NCBI GenBank assembly: GCA_025362705.1
Contig: JANYFH010000090.1
Span: 1 to 10,094 of the forward strand
DNA from: Betaproteobacteria bacterium
GTDB taxonomy: Bacteria; Pseudomonadota; Gammaproteobacteria; Burkholderiales; Usitatibacteraceae
Direction: 5' to 3'
Length of the DNA stretch: 10,094 nucleotides
The translations under genes and the position numbers were made by a program. Positions 1 to 6,934 of the stretch are shown in pieces; the first letter of the stretch is position 1, and each line of letters begins with the position of its first letter. Below the pieces are notes generated by a model, which was not told the DNA's origin, did not search any database, and saw only the letters and a program-made list of their open reading frames with translations.

Positions 1-155
1 TGGATCTGGAGGTCATCGCCGAAGGCGTTGAAACCGAAGCACAGCGCGCCTTGTTGGCTGAACAAGGCTGTGGCTCATACCAAGGGTACCTGTTCAGTCG
101 CGCGCTGCCGATTGTGGAGTTTGATGAGATGTTGCAGCGGCACTATGGCGGATGA
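1..155 (+). CDS. EAL-domain protein, C-terminal end (cyclic-di-GMP phosphodiesterase), partial
   Basis: The last 51 codons of a gene that begins before the window are read from base 3 to a TGA at 153-155. The peptide carries the C-terminal signatures of EAL domains: VIAEGVET, whose first Glu is a conserved active-site residue, then GCGSYQGYLFSRALP, matching the family pattern GC...QGYLFS.P. EAL domains hydrolyse cyclic-di-GMP to linear pGpG with two metal ions. Only the end of the domain is visible, so I cannot tell whether the EAL signature itself is intact, or whether GGDEF, PAS or membrane segments lie upstream. The short tail after the domain suggests that EAL is the last domain. The gene faces the minus-strand block and probably does not belong to it. 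Confidence 0.9.
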   Translation, partial: DLEVIAEGVETEAQRALLAEQGCGSYQGYLFSRALPIVEFDEMLQRHYGG

Positions 156-191
156 GAGGCAGTTGGTAACGTGATAGCGTAACTCAAGTAC

Positions 192-233
192 TGGCGCAGG
201 TCTCAGACAGGAATAGCCTGTAGAACCGCGCCA
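192..233. terminator. Long imperfect stem-loop between convergent genes, possible bidirectional terminator
   Basis: The outer arm TGGCGC (192-197) pairs perfectly with GCGCCA (228-233). Inside it, GGTCT (199-203) pairs with AGAACC (222-227) with one bulged A, and ACAGG (207-211) pairs with CCTGT (217-221) around a five-base loop. It sits in the 99-base gap between the end of the EAL gene and the end of the Crp/Fnr gene, where a shared terminator is expected. Neither side has a clean T-run, so it is not a textbook intrinsic terminator. It may block readthrough or stabilise the 3' ends of both messages. Confidence 0.5.
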
Positions 234-254
234 ATGCTAGTTATTCACTTTAGC

Positions 255-896
255 TTACGTTGGCGGAATTCGCTTCAGCACCTCAATTCGCCGCGACCGG
301 ATCGCCACGTACCCGCCCTCGGCCAGATCGTGCAGAATTCTGCTCACCATGTCACGCGATGCGCCGACGCGCTCAGAGAGCTCCTGTTGCGTCATGCGTT
401 CGGTGAGTACACCGATACCGCATTGCCCGGGTGTCAGACTGGTGAGCACCACGGCGAGTCTTCCGTAGACATCGAGCAAGGCGAGACGCTTTACGTTGTC
501 AACCGCAATGCGTGTACGTCGAATCAGTTTGGCAATCAATTGCAGCGCAAAATCGGGATTGGCAGCGACATAGCGGCGCATCATGTCTCGCGTAATTAGC
601 GAACAAGTGGTCAGTTCGAGCGTCAAGACAGACGCCGAACGCAGCCCTTCGTCCAGTGCCATTTCGCCTATGGTCTCACCCGGGCCGTGTGTGTCGAGAA
701 TGACTTCCCGGCCTTCGCGGTTGCTGGAAAAAACTTTCACGCGACCAGAGAGAATGACGAACATAGTGTCGCCGCGCTCGCCTTCGCGAATGATCACATG
801 GTCTTTGGCGAAGGTGATGATGCGACCTTGCTCGGCAACGGCACGCAATAACGATTCGCGAATCGCGGCGAAGTGGACGGGGGTGGGCTCTGGCAT
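255..896 (-). CDS. Crp/Fnr-family cyclic-nucleotide-responsive transcription regulator
   Basis: A 213-residue protein with the two-domain Crp/Fnr layout. Residues 26-115 form the cyclic-nucleotide-binding beta-roll, with a phosphate-binding cassette of GE (77-78) followed by RSASV (86-90); in E. coli CRP the matching Glu and Arg-Ser contact cAMP. A dimerisation helix follows and leads into LDVYGRLA (141-148), close to the CRP hinge LDVTGRIA. The winged helix-turn-helix spans 168-197, with ASRDMVSRIL as recognition helix. No N-terminal Cys cluster is present, so it is not an oxygen-sensing FNR. The ATG at 896 is preferred because the open frame upstream overlaps the end of the cyclase gene; no strong ribosome site is seen. 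It lies 56 bases after the cyclase, which makes it the natural receptor for that enzyme's product (inference). Its DNA targets are unknown. Confidence 0.9.
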   Translation of the reverse strand: MPEPTPVHFAAIRESLLRAVAEQGRIITFAKDHVIIREGERGDTMFVILSGRVKVFSSNREGREVILDTHGPGETIGEMALDEGLRSASVLTLELTTCSLITRDMMRRYVAANPDFALQLIAKLIRRTRIAVDNVKRLALLDVYGRLAVVLTSLTPGQCGIGVLTERMTQQELSERVGASRDMVSRILHDLAEGGYVAIRSRRIEVLKRIPPT

Positions 897-924
897 GGGG
901 CGCGTTTTGTAATGTTGTCGCCCG

Positions 925-930
925 ATTATA
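925..930 (-). promoter_or_regulatory. Perfect -10 hexamer ahead of the Crp/Fnr gene
   Basis: On the minus strand the gap between the cyclase stop and the regulator start contains a perfect TATAAT, placed so that transcription would begin about 20 bases before the ATG at 896. No good -35 hexamer is found at 16-18 bases spacing. In its place is a small inverted repeat, AAAC-ATCA-GTTT on the minus strand, just upstream of the -10. An activator-dependent or separately controlled promoter for the regulator is possible, but one hexamer match could be chance. Confidence 0.35.
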
Positions 931-952
931 AAACTGATGTTTACCGGTGCGG

Positions 953-2782
953 CTATTTCCTTCGCAGTCGATAAAGACGCGCCGCACCATACCCTTTTGC
1001 CAGTGGCTCGGTGCCGACGAGATCGCAACTAAAATCCCCCGCAGGACGCGAGGCAAGTACTGCCGCAAAAGGCTCAGTGACGAGTACTTGTCCCGGCACG
1101 ACGATAGGCTCGATGCGTGCCGCGCGTGTGACGTGTGTGCCATAGTGCGCGAGCTTGTCGGTTACGGGATCGACAGCGGCGAACACCGGCCCAGCGTGCA
1201 GTGCAATACGCACGTGCGTATCGACAGGTAATCCCATGGCGAGCCAATCGAGAGCGCCTACCGCATTGGACAGGGTGATCGCGAAAAGTGCCGCTTCTTC
1301 AGGCGTTGCGAACACGGCATAAAGCCCGTCACCGCGCGAACTGAGTTCGAGCGGCATGACGCCGATTTCGCGCAGAGTTTTCGGCACCAACCCGAGAAAG
1401 GTGGTGAAAAATATCGGGAAATATTCTTCAGGCAATCGGCTGAAGCCCTTCACATCGGCAAACAGCAATGATTTGATCGTGCGGCCGGCTGGGGTCGCGC
1501 TGGCTTGTATGATCGGAATATCGGCTGTGCAAATTGCCGGGTTGTCTATCGTTGCGGTCGCACGGATCACGGCCAGATCTATAACGACGTGCGAATTCGC
1601 CTGCGACGCCCAGGTCGCAAGCGTAGCGAGCGTACCGCCAATGGCACCAGCTTGTGAACAGTCGGAAACAATTAGCATGTGTGGATCGACGGCGAGTTCT
1701 TTGGCGCGTAGAAAGGCCATGCCCTGGATGAGATTGGAGGCGTGTTCAAACAGCGTATCGTCGCCAAGATAGCGCTCATTGGTCGCGTAGGTGACCGACG
1801 TGGCCGCAGCCATCACACGCTCAAAGCGAGCCAGCCAGAGGCTGCCACCGCGCGCAACGCTTTGCTCAATGTAGTCGTCGCGCGCGAATGGCAGCACAAT
1901 ATTGATCTCCTGCTCATATGCAATCATCGCCTCGCAAAAAAGAATGTCGCTACCGCAAGCTGCTTGTGTATAGCCTATCACCGGGATGGACGCACGCACG
2001 GTGCGGTCGATGGCCGTTTTTACCGCACTTTCGATACTGGCAGGAAAGCGTGCGGTGGCGCGGCCCGGCAAATCGATCATGTGGCCCGAGAACGCGATTA
2101 CATGTGGCCCTGGAATTTCAACGAGCGCCGAGATTGCGTCGGGCAACACCTTTGTTAGCATTTGCAGTTGTCGACGCATGCTGGCGATGTCGCCAAAGCG
2201 GCGGCCAGCGCGACGATTGGCGGCGCGGTAGTGTCGGCGCGATTCAGCAAGGCGATCCAAAAGCAAAGCCGCCTCGCCACGTGTCGCCTCCTCCCAATGG
2301 CTATCACTGTCAGCGGCACGCGCAAGTTGTTCCGATACCCGCCGCGCGAGCATTTCTGCTTCCGCGTCGCGGCCTGCGAGCATCAGCATTGACGCTGCGT
2401 TTACGCGAGCGTGAACACTGGAATGGAGCTGGTCGGCGCGTTGGTAGGCGTTGATCGCCCTGTTCAACGCTGCATCGCTGCCACTATCGACAAATGCATC
2501 CTTCGCAACCCGGCCTGCAAGACTCTCAATATCAGCCGCTAATGCAGGGTCTGCCGGCACTGCTGCGCGCAGATGCTCGATCATGCGCCCCGCCGTATCG
2601 GGCGCGCCAGAGCGTGCGCTCGCCAAGGCGTAGAGATAGCCAAGCTGGATCGTATCGCCGCTAAGGATATCGACGCCGCGCAATGCCGCGTGCGCGTACT
2701 CGACTGCCGCGAGATTCTGCGACGTGGCGAGCAGGTCGCGGACTTCGCGAATATCGTCAGTGAATGTGGTGTCCGATGGCAA
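953..2782 (-). CDS. Multidomain protein: helical repeats, Rossmann-like domain and class III nucleotide cyclase domain
   Basis: A 609-residue protein with no membrane segment or signal peptide. Residues 10-215 are helical and Ala-rich, resembling tetratricopeptide-type repeats; related proteins are often labelled TRAFs-binding. Residues 226-405 look like an alpha/beta nucleotide-binding fold (VIAFSGHMID 228-237, ACGSDILFCEA 275-285, INIVLPFARDD 293-303). Residues 436-605 are a class III cyclase domain. It keeps both metal Asp residues (D443 in LLFADVKGFS, D485 in RGDGLYAVF), the RIALHAGPV strand and the transition-state Arg (R556 in AARIE). The usual partner Asn is Thr (T552), and the Lys and Asp that select adenine appear to be Ser (S481) and Ala (A545). 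It is thus a plausible enzyme whose base preference cannot be read. The start is TTG at 2782, 20 bases after the upstream gene's stop, with only a weak GGA ribosome site. An in-frame stop lies just upstream. No ATG competes nearby, so low translation is likely. Confidence 0.85.
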   Translation of the reverse strand: MPSDTTFTDDIREVRDLLATSQNLAAVEYAHAALRGVDILSGDTIQLGYLYALASARSGAPDTAGRMIEHLRAAVPADPALAADIESLAGRVAKDAFVDSGSDAALNRAINAYQRADQLHSSVHARVNAASMLMLAGRDAEAEMLARRVSEQLARAADSDSHWEEATRGEAALLLDRLAESRRHYRAANRRAGRRFGDIASMRRQLQMLTKVLPDAISALVEIPGPHVIAFSGHMIDLPGRATARFPASIESAVKTAIDRTVRASIPVIGYTQAACGSDILFCEAMIAYEQEINIVLPFARDDYIEQSVARGGSLWLARFERVMAAATSVTYATNERYLGDDTLFEHASNLIQGMAFLRAKELAVDPHMLIVSDCSQAGAIGGTLATLATWASQANSHVVIDLAVIRATATIDNPAICTADIPIIQASATPAGRTIKSLLFADVKGFSRLPEEYFPIFFTTFLGLVPKTLREIGVMPLELSSRGDGLYAVFATPEEAALFAITLSNAVGALDWLAMGLPVDTHVRIALHAGPVFAAVDPVTDKLAHYGTHVTRAARIEPIVVPGQVLVTEPFAAVLASRPAGDFSCDLVGTEPLAKGYGAARLYRLRRK

Positions 2783-2802
2783 CAGCGTCGTCCGTTTGTT
2801 GG

Positions 2803-4197
2803 CTAATTAAAATGGTCCAGCGTCACGTAGCCAAAGTTGGCAAAGCGCTTGCCCTGCAATACAAACGAGACGCGTTTTGTTGCGGCATCCCACTGCATGG
2901 GCTTCTCGGTGTAAGGATCCATCAGGCCGGGGCCCGCGTTCGCGAGCGCCTCGCCGACCTTATCGAGCGCGACATTGCTCTCGATGATGCGTCGCTGCAA
3001 TTCAACAAGCCGGGAAAGGCCGACAAGGTCGTCGATGCGAAAAGCGTAATTGATGTAGTTGGGATACGCAACGTTGTTGGTAATACGTCCCACAGGATTG
3101 AAAAATATCGCACTGAATGAAAGTGCGTTCACTTTACCCTGCTCCTCAAGCATTGTTTTACGTCCGTCTATCATCTCTTTGGGCGACTTTGAGAGAATAT
3201 CGTCCGCCACTTTGAATGCAACGTAGGACTGGTTTATCGAGGCGTTGGGCCGATATCCACCCGCCTGTAAGGCGGCCCGCAGCGGCAGGCCTGGCATGCC
3301 TACAAATGCGGTGTCCGCGAGGAAGTGTCCTTGCCGATGCAAATCCTGATAGAACGCGAGCGAGCTGCGCGCTTCCGCCCTCATTGATTTCAAGATATTT
3401 GTTTCGCTTGGCAGGAGTGGCGCGGTAATTTTCCCAATGACCGCAGGGTAGGCGGAAACCACCTCGGGATAGGCGTTCATGATCTCGCTAGCCAATTGGT
3501 ATTTTCGGTGCAGTGTCACGACCGAAATCATCTGCGTGATCAGCCAATCGTTGCTTTGCAGCAAGCGCCGCCATGAATTTATTTCCCCGGCAAGTTCTTC
3601 CAGTGCCGCCTGGCGGCTGCTCTTGACCGCTACGCGCTGGGCGATGGCCCCATCGACCAAATCGCTCATACGCAATATTGGGTTCCAATTCGGTGTTGGT
3701 GAATGGTAGTTCTGTTGTGACATCGCCGCCCCGAAGTCCTCGTAATCGCGGATCTTGCGATAGCGGGCAAGATAAATTTTCTTATCCTCCGACTGCGCTT
3801 CTATTTCGGCGCGTTTTGCCTGATAGACCAGCAGGCACTTTTCCTTCTCCGCATCGCAGAGTCGTTTGCTGTCCTTTGGAAACTTGAGCGGATTGTCGCC
3901 ATAGAAGGATTCGACCTTGAATCTGGAAAGATCCTTTTCCGCCGCGATGATTCGATCATGCGCGACAACGATTTGCTGGCCCACCTTGTGCGGATCGAGT
4001 TCAGGCGAAGCCATCAGGCCCCAGATCATGAAGTAAGCGTTTTTTTCAGCCGGTGGTACTGCCGTTTGTGCAACGAATTTTTCGGCTTCCGGATTGAGTT
4101 CGTCATCGGGAATAATCCACCAGCAAAGGCCAACGATGATGATGAATCCAAGCAAACTGCCGACGATCCATTTGAATATCTTCAGTGCAATTTTCAT
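2803..4197 (-). CDS. Membrane-anchored protein of unknown function, probable periplasmic body
   Basis: I do not recognise a named family in this 464-residue protein. Positive N-terminal residues (MKIALKIFKW) precede one hydrophobic helix at about 11-29, and no signal-peptidase site is evident, so it is probably an N-in, C-out anchor. The rest is largely helical, soluble and rich in charged and aromatic residues. Two Cys seven residues apart (C114, C121) could form a disulphide outside the cytoplasm. Near the end, LMDPYTEKPMQWD (425-437) resembles a DPxTGKPL motif seen in several exported proteins of unknown role. The start is well supported: the message reads GGGGGA a few bases before the ATG. 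It lies between the TIR-WD40 and cyclase genes, 114 bases after the former and 20 before the latter, so joint expression with the cyclase is likely. A role as partner or sensor for the membrane TIR protein is inference only. Confidence 0.8.
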   Translation of the reverse strand: MKIALKIFKWIVGSLLGFIIIVGLCWWIIPDDELNPEAEKFVAQTAVPPAEKNAYFMIWGLMASPELDPHKVGQQIVVAHDRIIAAEKDLSRFKVESFYGDNPLKFPKDSKRLCDAEKEKCLLVYQAKRAEIEAQSEDKKIYLARYRKIRDYEDFGAAMSQQNYHSPTPNWNPILRMSDLVDGAIAQRVAVKSSRQAALEELAGEINSWRRLLQSNDWLITQMISVVTLHRKYQLASEIMNAYPEVVSAYPAVIGKITAPLLPSETNILKSMRAEARSSLAFYQDLHRQGHFLADTAFVGMPGLPLRAALQAGGYRPNASINQSYVAFKVADDILSKSPKEMIDGRKTMLEEQGKVNALSFSAIFFNPVGRITNNVAYPNYINYAFRIDDLVGLSRLVELQRRIIESNVALDKVGEALANAGPGLMDPYTEKPMQWDAATKRVSFVLQGKRFANFGYVTLDHFN

Positions 4198-4223
4198 GAC
4201 GTTCCCCCATTCAAAGTAACGTC

Positions 4224-4229
4224 ATTCTA
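4224..4229 (-). promoter_or_regulatory. Weak candidate -10 element before the membrane-protein gene
   Basis: The 114-base gap after the TIR-WD40 gene reads TAGAAT on the minus strand (5 of 6 matches to TATAAT), about 27 bases before the ATG at 4197. The stretch 16-17 bases upstream is a seven-T run with no convincing -35. It could let the downstream genes be transcribed separately from the TIR gene. I saw no open frame or RNA gene in the gap. The seven-T run has no stable hairpin before it, so I do not call it a terminator. Confidence 0.2.
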
Positions 4230-4311
4230 GAAACTGTGCATCCTGAAAAAAACGGATTAGTCGACATTTCCTGTTTCTTTCTGGCCGCGCAACAAGGGCT
4301 TGTCATTGCAA

Positions 4312-6720
4312 CTACCGGCGAGAGCAGGCAACTTCTGCATCCGCATTCGGGCGCAACAAGTAGCCTTCAAGTCGCAAAGGAACGCGGCACGCGATTCGGC
4401 GGCTGATGACGCCCGGGTTACGTGTCTCTACTTCGAACGTCCATTTCGCTGCGGTACCGTCACCGCCAAACGTCATGACTTCCCCGACGACCGGCAGAAA
4501 GGCGACATCCTCGAGCGCGCGAACGTGTCCGGCAAAGCGCGCAACAGGTTTCGCATTGGTCGCGTTCCAAAGAATCGCTGCACCGGATTTTCCCCCGGTT
4601 AAATACCACTGTAAGGCGGTATCACAATCCAGTTTTGCGTCTGCTGTATCGAGTCCAGCTAGCAGATTGGCAATCACAGCACCAGTCGCGGCGTCGATGA
4701 CGCTGAGACTGTTGTCCGCGTTAACTTGTCGGCGCAATTTGCCCCCACAGCGAAGATCAGACTGTGCGGCTGGTACGGCCTTTCGATCAGCGAACAACCG
4801 CTCGCGCAGATCCTTTGCATCGGCAATGTTTGCGGCAGGCCCCGCAGCAGCGAGATCCCAGACTTTCAATGTCGCCCGTGACATGTTTTCTTTGGCCAGC
4901 AGCCCAACGGTAGCCCATGTCGCCAATCTTGTGCCATCGGGCGACATCGCGGTGCCGGGCGATACGCCGCTGCCCGTCTGATTCACACTCAGCATGGCAC
5001 CACTCGCGGTATCCCATATTTTCAAGGTACCATCCTCGCCGACACTGGCGAGGCGTCGATCACCAGCGAGGAAGTGCAAAGCCCGCACACGGCCGACGTG
5101 CGCCTGCATTTGTGTGACCAACTGCCCGGTCGCACTGGCCCAAAGCAACACACTCCCGGTGGTGCCACCGGTCGCGATGATGGTGCCGTCGGCAGACGAT
5201 TGCACGGTTTCAATACCACCTGGATGCGTTGCCCCGGCTAGCAGCTTGCCGCTATCCGTGTCCGCGAATTGCCACGACCCGGAGGACAGTGCGAAGACGG
5301 CGCGATTGGCGTTATGCAATGCTGAAACTGCGACAACACCAGCGGGAAAGGTGAACGTCCTGGGGCCGACACTGTCTTTTAACGTGTTATGTTTTAGCGC
5401 ATATACATTTGCCGAGCCCGCCAGCGTTCTTTGTGATGCCTTTGTACAGATGATGCTTTGGGCTGTCAGCGCAGCCAGCGCGCAAGGCTCGCCCAATTCG
5501 CGCACCACTTCGCCACGTGCCGCGTCATAGACCAGCGTGTGTCCGCGCCGATCGGTGTAAAGCAACTGGTCACCAGATGTCAATTGTCGCGTATCGACAG
5601 ACAAGCGCGCACCACCAGGCGCGTTCGCTTCGCGCAGTGGCGCAGCATCGCTCGCCTTGACGACGGCGACACGGCCATCCGCCTGAAACAACGCGACTTC
5701 GCGCCCATCATTGATAAAGCGCGCAAGCTGTACAGGCTCGACTGAACCTGCTTTAGCGAGCGACACGAGATTCCTGCCGTTGTCGGCACGCCAGATCGAT
5801 ACATTGCCCTTTGCGCTGGTGGCAATGAGACGGGTGCCGCCGCCACTGAAGGCGGCATTGATGATGCCATCGGGATGCTCGATGTGAACAGCGCTCAACA
5901 TATCAACGCTGCGCATGGCTTGGTCGAGCATGATATGCACGTCGCGGCTGTCATTGCCCATACGGTAGGTTTCAGCCAAAAATACTGCCGCGTGGGTTGG
6001 CTGGCTCTGCATCAGCGCCTCGCGACCGAGTTCCTCCAGTCGTTCCATGCGGTCCTGCCGATAGCGCCAGAACAACCCACCTGCGAGCATTGCAGCGAGC
6101 GTGACGCCAACGACGGCGCGAATCGCCATGGTGCGCCGCGCACGCTCGCGGTCGCGCTGACGAAGTTCGTCGAACGGCACGCCTAGCAACCCCGCGATGA
6201 GCCTCAGAAGCGCAGTGGATTTCGATTCGCGACCCCGGCGGATATCAGCTGCGATCGGCTCGACGCGCTGGCTGGTGAGATTGCCGGACGCATCGACGCG
6301 GTATTTGAGCGCCTCAGGAAAACATTCCAGGAGTCCACTGTTGGGCTTGTCGGTGGCATTAGGCTCACCGTCGATAATGAGCGCCAGAATCCGGCCCTCA
6401 CCGCCCATCATTTTGAATTGGCGAATCTCTTCATTCACCCAGCGCGAACGCGCCGCTGCTGGTGAACAGATGGCGATCAGGTAGCGCGACTGGGCGAGCG
6501 CTTCAGTCAGATTCTTGCCGAGCTCCGAAGACCCCGGCAACTCATCGCGATCACGAAAAACCGGGAACAGGCGCGCTTCAATTTTCCCCTCGCGCGAGTC
6601 GCGACCGATCAGTCGCCTGGGAACGCGAAAACTCTCCAGCGACTGGTGCAGCCACTCACAGACTTTGGCATCTTGGTGGCTATAACTCAGGAACGCCCAG
6701 TATTTCTTAAGTGCATCCAT
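4312..6720 (-). CDS. TIR domain - transmembrane helix - WD40 propeller protein
   Basis: An 802-residue protein. Residues 7-150 are a bacterial TIR domain: AFLSYSHQDAK opens it, RDRDELPG (56-63) follows, and SRWVNEEI (92-99) places E98 four residues after W94, as the catalytic Glu of NAD-cleaving TIR domains such as SARM1 is placed. EPIAADIRRG and LIAGLLGVPFDELRQR form the linker typical of this TIR subgroup. A very basic stretch (187-196) precedes one membrane helix at about 199-218. From about 275 to 765 come some seven to eight WD40-like repeats ending in VSIWRAD, VLLWASATG, LKIWDTASG, LKVWDL and AILWNATN. Charge suggests TIR in the cytoplasm and the propeller outside. The ATG at 6720 has GAGG six bases upstream; an earlier in-frame ATG at 6831 would add 37 residues with no domain. 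It is the first gene of the four-gene block. NADase activity and the signal sensed are inferred. Confidence 0.9.
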   Translation of the reverse strand: MDALKKYWAFLSYSHQDAKVCEWLHQSLESFRVPRRLIGRDSREGKIEARLFPVFRDRDELPGSSELGKNLTEALAQSRYLIAICSPAAARSRWVNEEIRQFKMMGGEGRILALIIDGEPNATDKPNSGLLECFPEALKYRVDASGNLTSQRVEPIAADIRRGRESKSTALLRLIAGLLGVPFDELRQRDRERARRTMAIRAVVGVTLAAMLAGGLFWRYRQDRMERLEELGREALMQSQPTHAAVFLAETYRMGNDSRDVHIMLDQAMRSVDMLSAVHIEHPDGIINAAFSGGGTRLIATSAKGNVSIWRADNGRNLVSLAKAGSVEPVQLARFINDGREVALFQADGRVAVVKASDAAPLREANAPGGARLSVDTRQLTSGDQLLYTDRRGHTLVYDAARGEVVRELGEPCALAALTAQSIICTKASQRTLAGSANVYALKHNTLKDSVGPRTFTFPAGVVAVSALHNANRAVFALSSGSWQFADTDSGKLLAGATHPGGIETVQSSADGTIIATGGTTGSVLLWASATGQLVTQMQAHVGRVRALHFLAGDRRLASVGEDGTLKIWDTASGAMLSVNQTGSGVSPGTAMSPDGTRLATWATVGLLAKENMSRATLKVWDLAAAGPAANIADAKDLRERLFADRKAVPAAQSDLRCGGKLRRQVNADNSLSVIDAATGAVIANLLAGLDTADAKLDCDTALQWYLTGGKSGAAILWNATNAKPVARFAGHVRALEDVAFLPVVGEVMTFGGDGTAAKWTFEVETRNPGVISRRIACRVPLRLEGYLLRPNADAEVACSRR

Positions 6721-6934
6721 TGCTGGCCTCGGATGTGACCTGACAATCTCAAGATTAGCGTGTGCGTCCGCTTTTAAATACTGAATATTCGACAAATCCG
6801 CTTGCGTGGTTGCCGCAATTGTTACATGCAAACTCCAGCACCTGAGCGGCTTCCCAGTTTTTTTTGCCCGTGAAGGCGCGTCGTATGGCGTTCTCCGTTG
6901 ATCAAGTGTTCTTATATTACATGGCGTGCATCAA
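6721..6934. other. Gap between pgsA and the TIR-WD40 gene, probable promoter region of the signalling block
   Basis: This 214-base gap is the largest in the window and the obvious place for the block's promoter. It is AT-rich in two patches, around 6770-6790 and 6905-6925. Neither gives a -35/-10 pair with normal spacing on the minus strand, so I do not call a promoter hexamer. TTGATCAA at 6898-6905 is an eight-base palindrome. No tRNA cloverleaf, T-loop sequence or convincing terminator for pgsA was found, so readthrough from uvrC-pgsA into the TIR gene remains possible. Confidence 0.5.

Noticed and set aside
897..1028. N-terminal extension of the Crp/Fnr protein to 1028
   Set aside because: It would overlap the end of the cyclase gene by about 75 bases and adds Arg-rich sequence unlike Crp/Fnr N-termini.
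4235..4262. Seven-T run on the minus strand after the TIR-WD40 gene as an intrinsic terminator
   Set aside because: No stable GC-rich hairpin precedes the T-run; the nearest inverted repeat (ACAAG-CC-CTTGT) is short and lies too far upstream.
4406..4981. Plus-strand open frame opposite the end of the TIR-WD40 gene
   Set aside because: It is antisense to clear WD40 repeats, has low-complexity Ala/Ser/Pro composition and shows no domain.
6721..6831. N-terminal extension of the TIR-WD40 protein from an ATG at 6831
   Set aside because: The extra 37 residues show no domain, and the ATG at 6720 has a well-placed GAGG and starts just before the TIR domain.
6898..6905. TTGATCAA as an FNR box
   Set aside because: The two half-sites abut without the four-base spacer of an FNR site, and the adjacent regulator has no Fe-S cysteines.
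6721..6934. tRNA gene downstream of pgsA
   Set aside because: I looked for a T-loop sequence and acceptor pairing on both strands because tRNAs are common here, and found neither.
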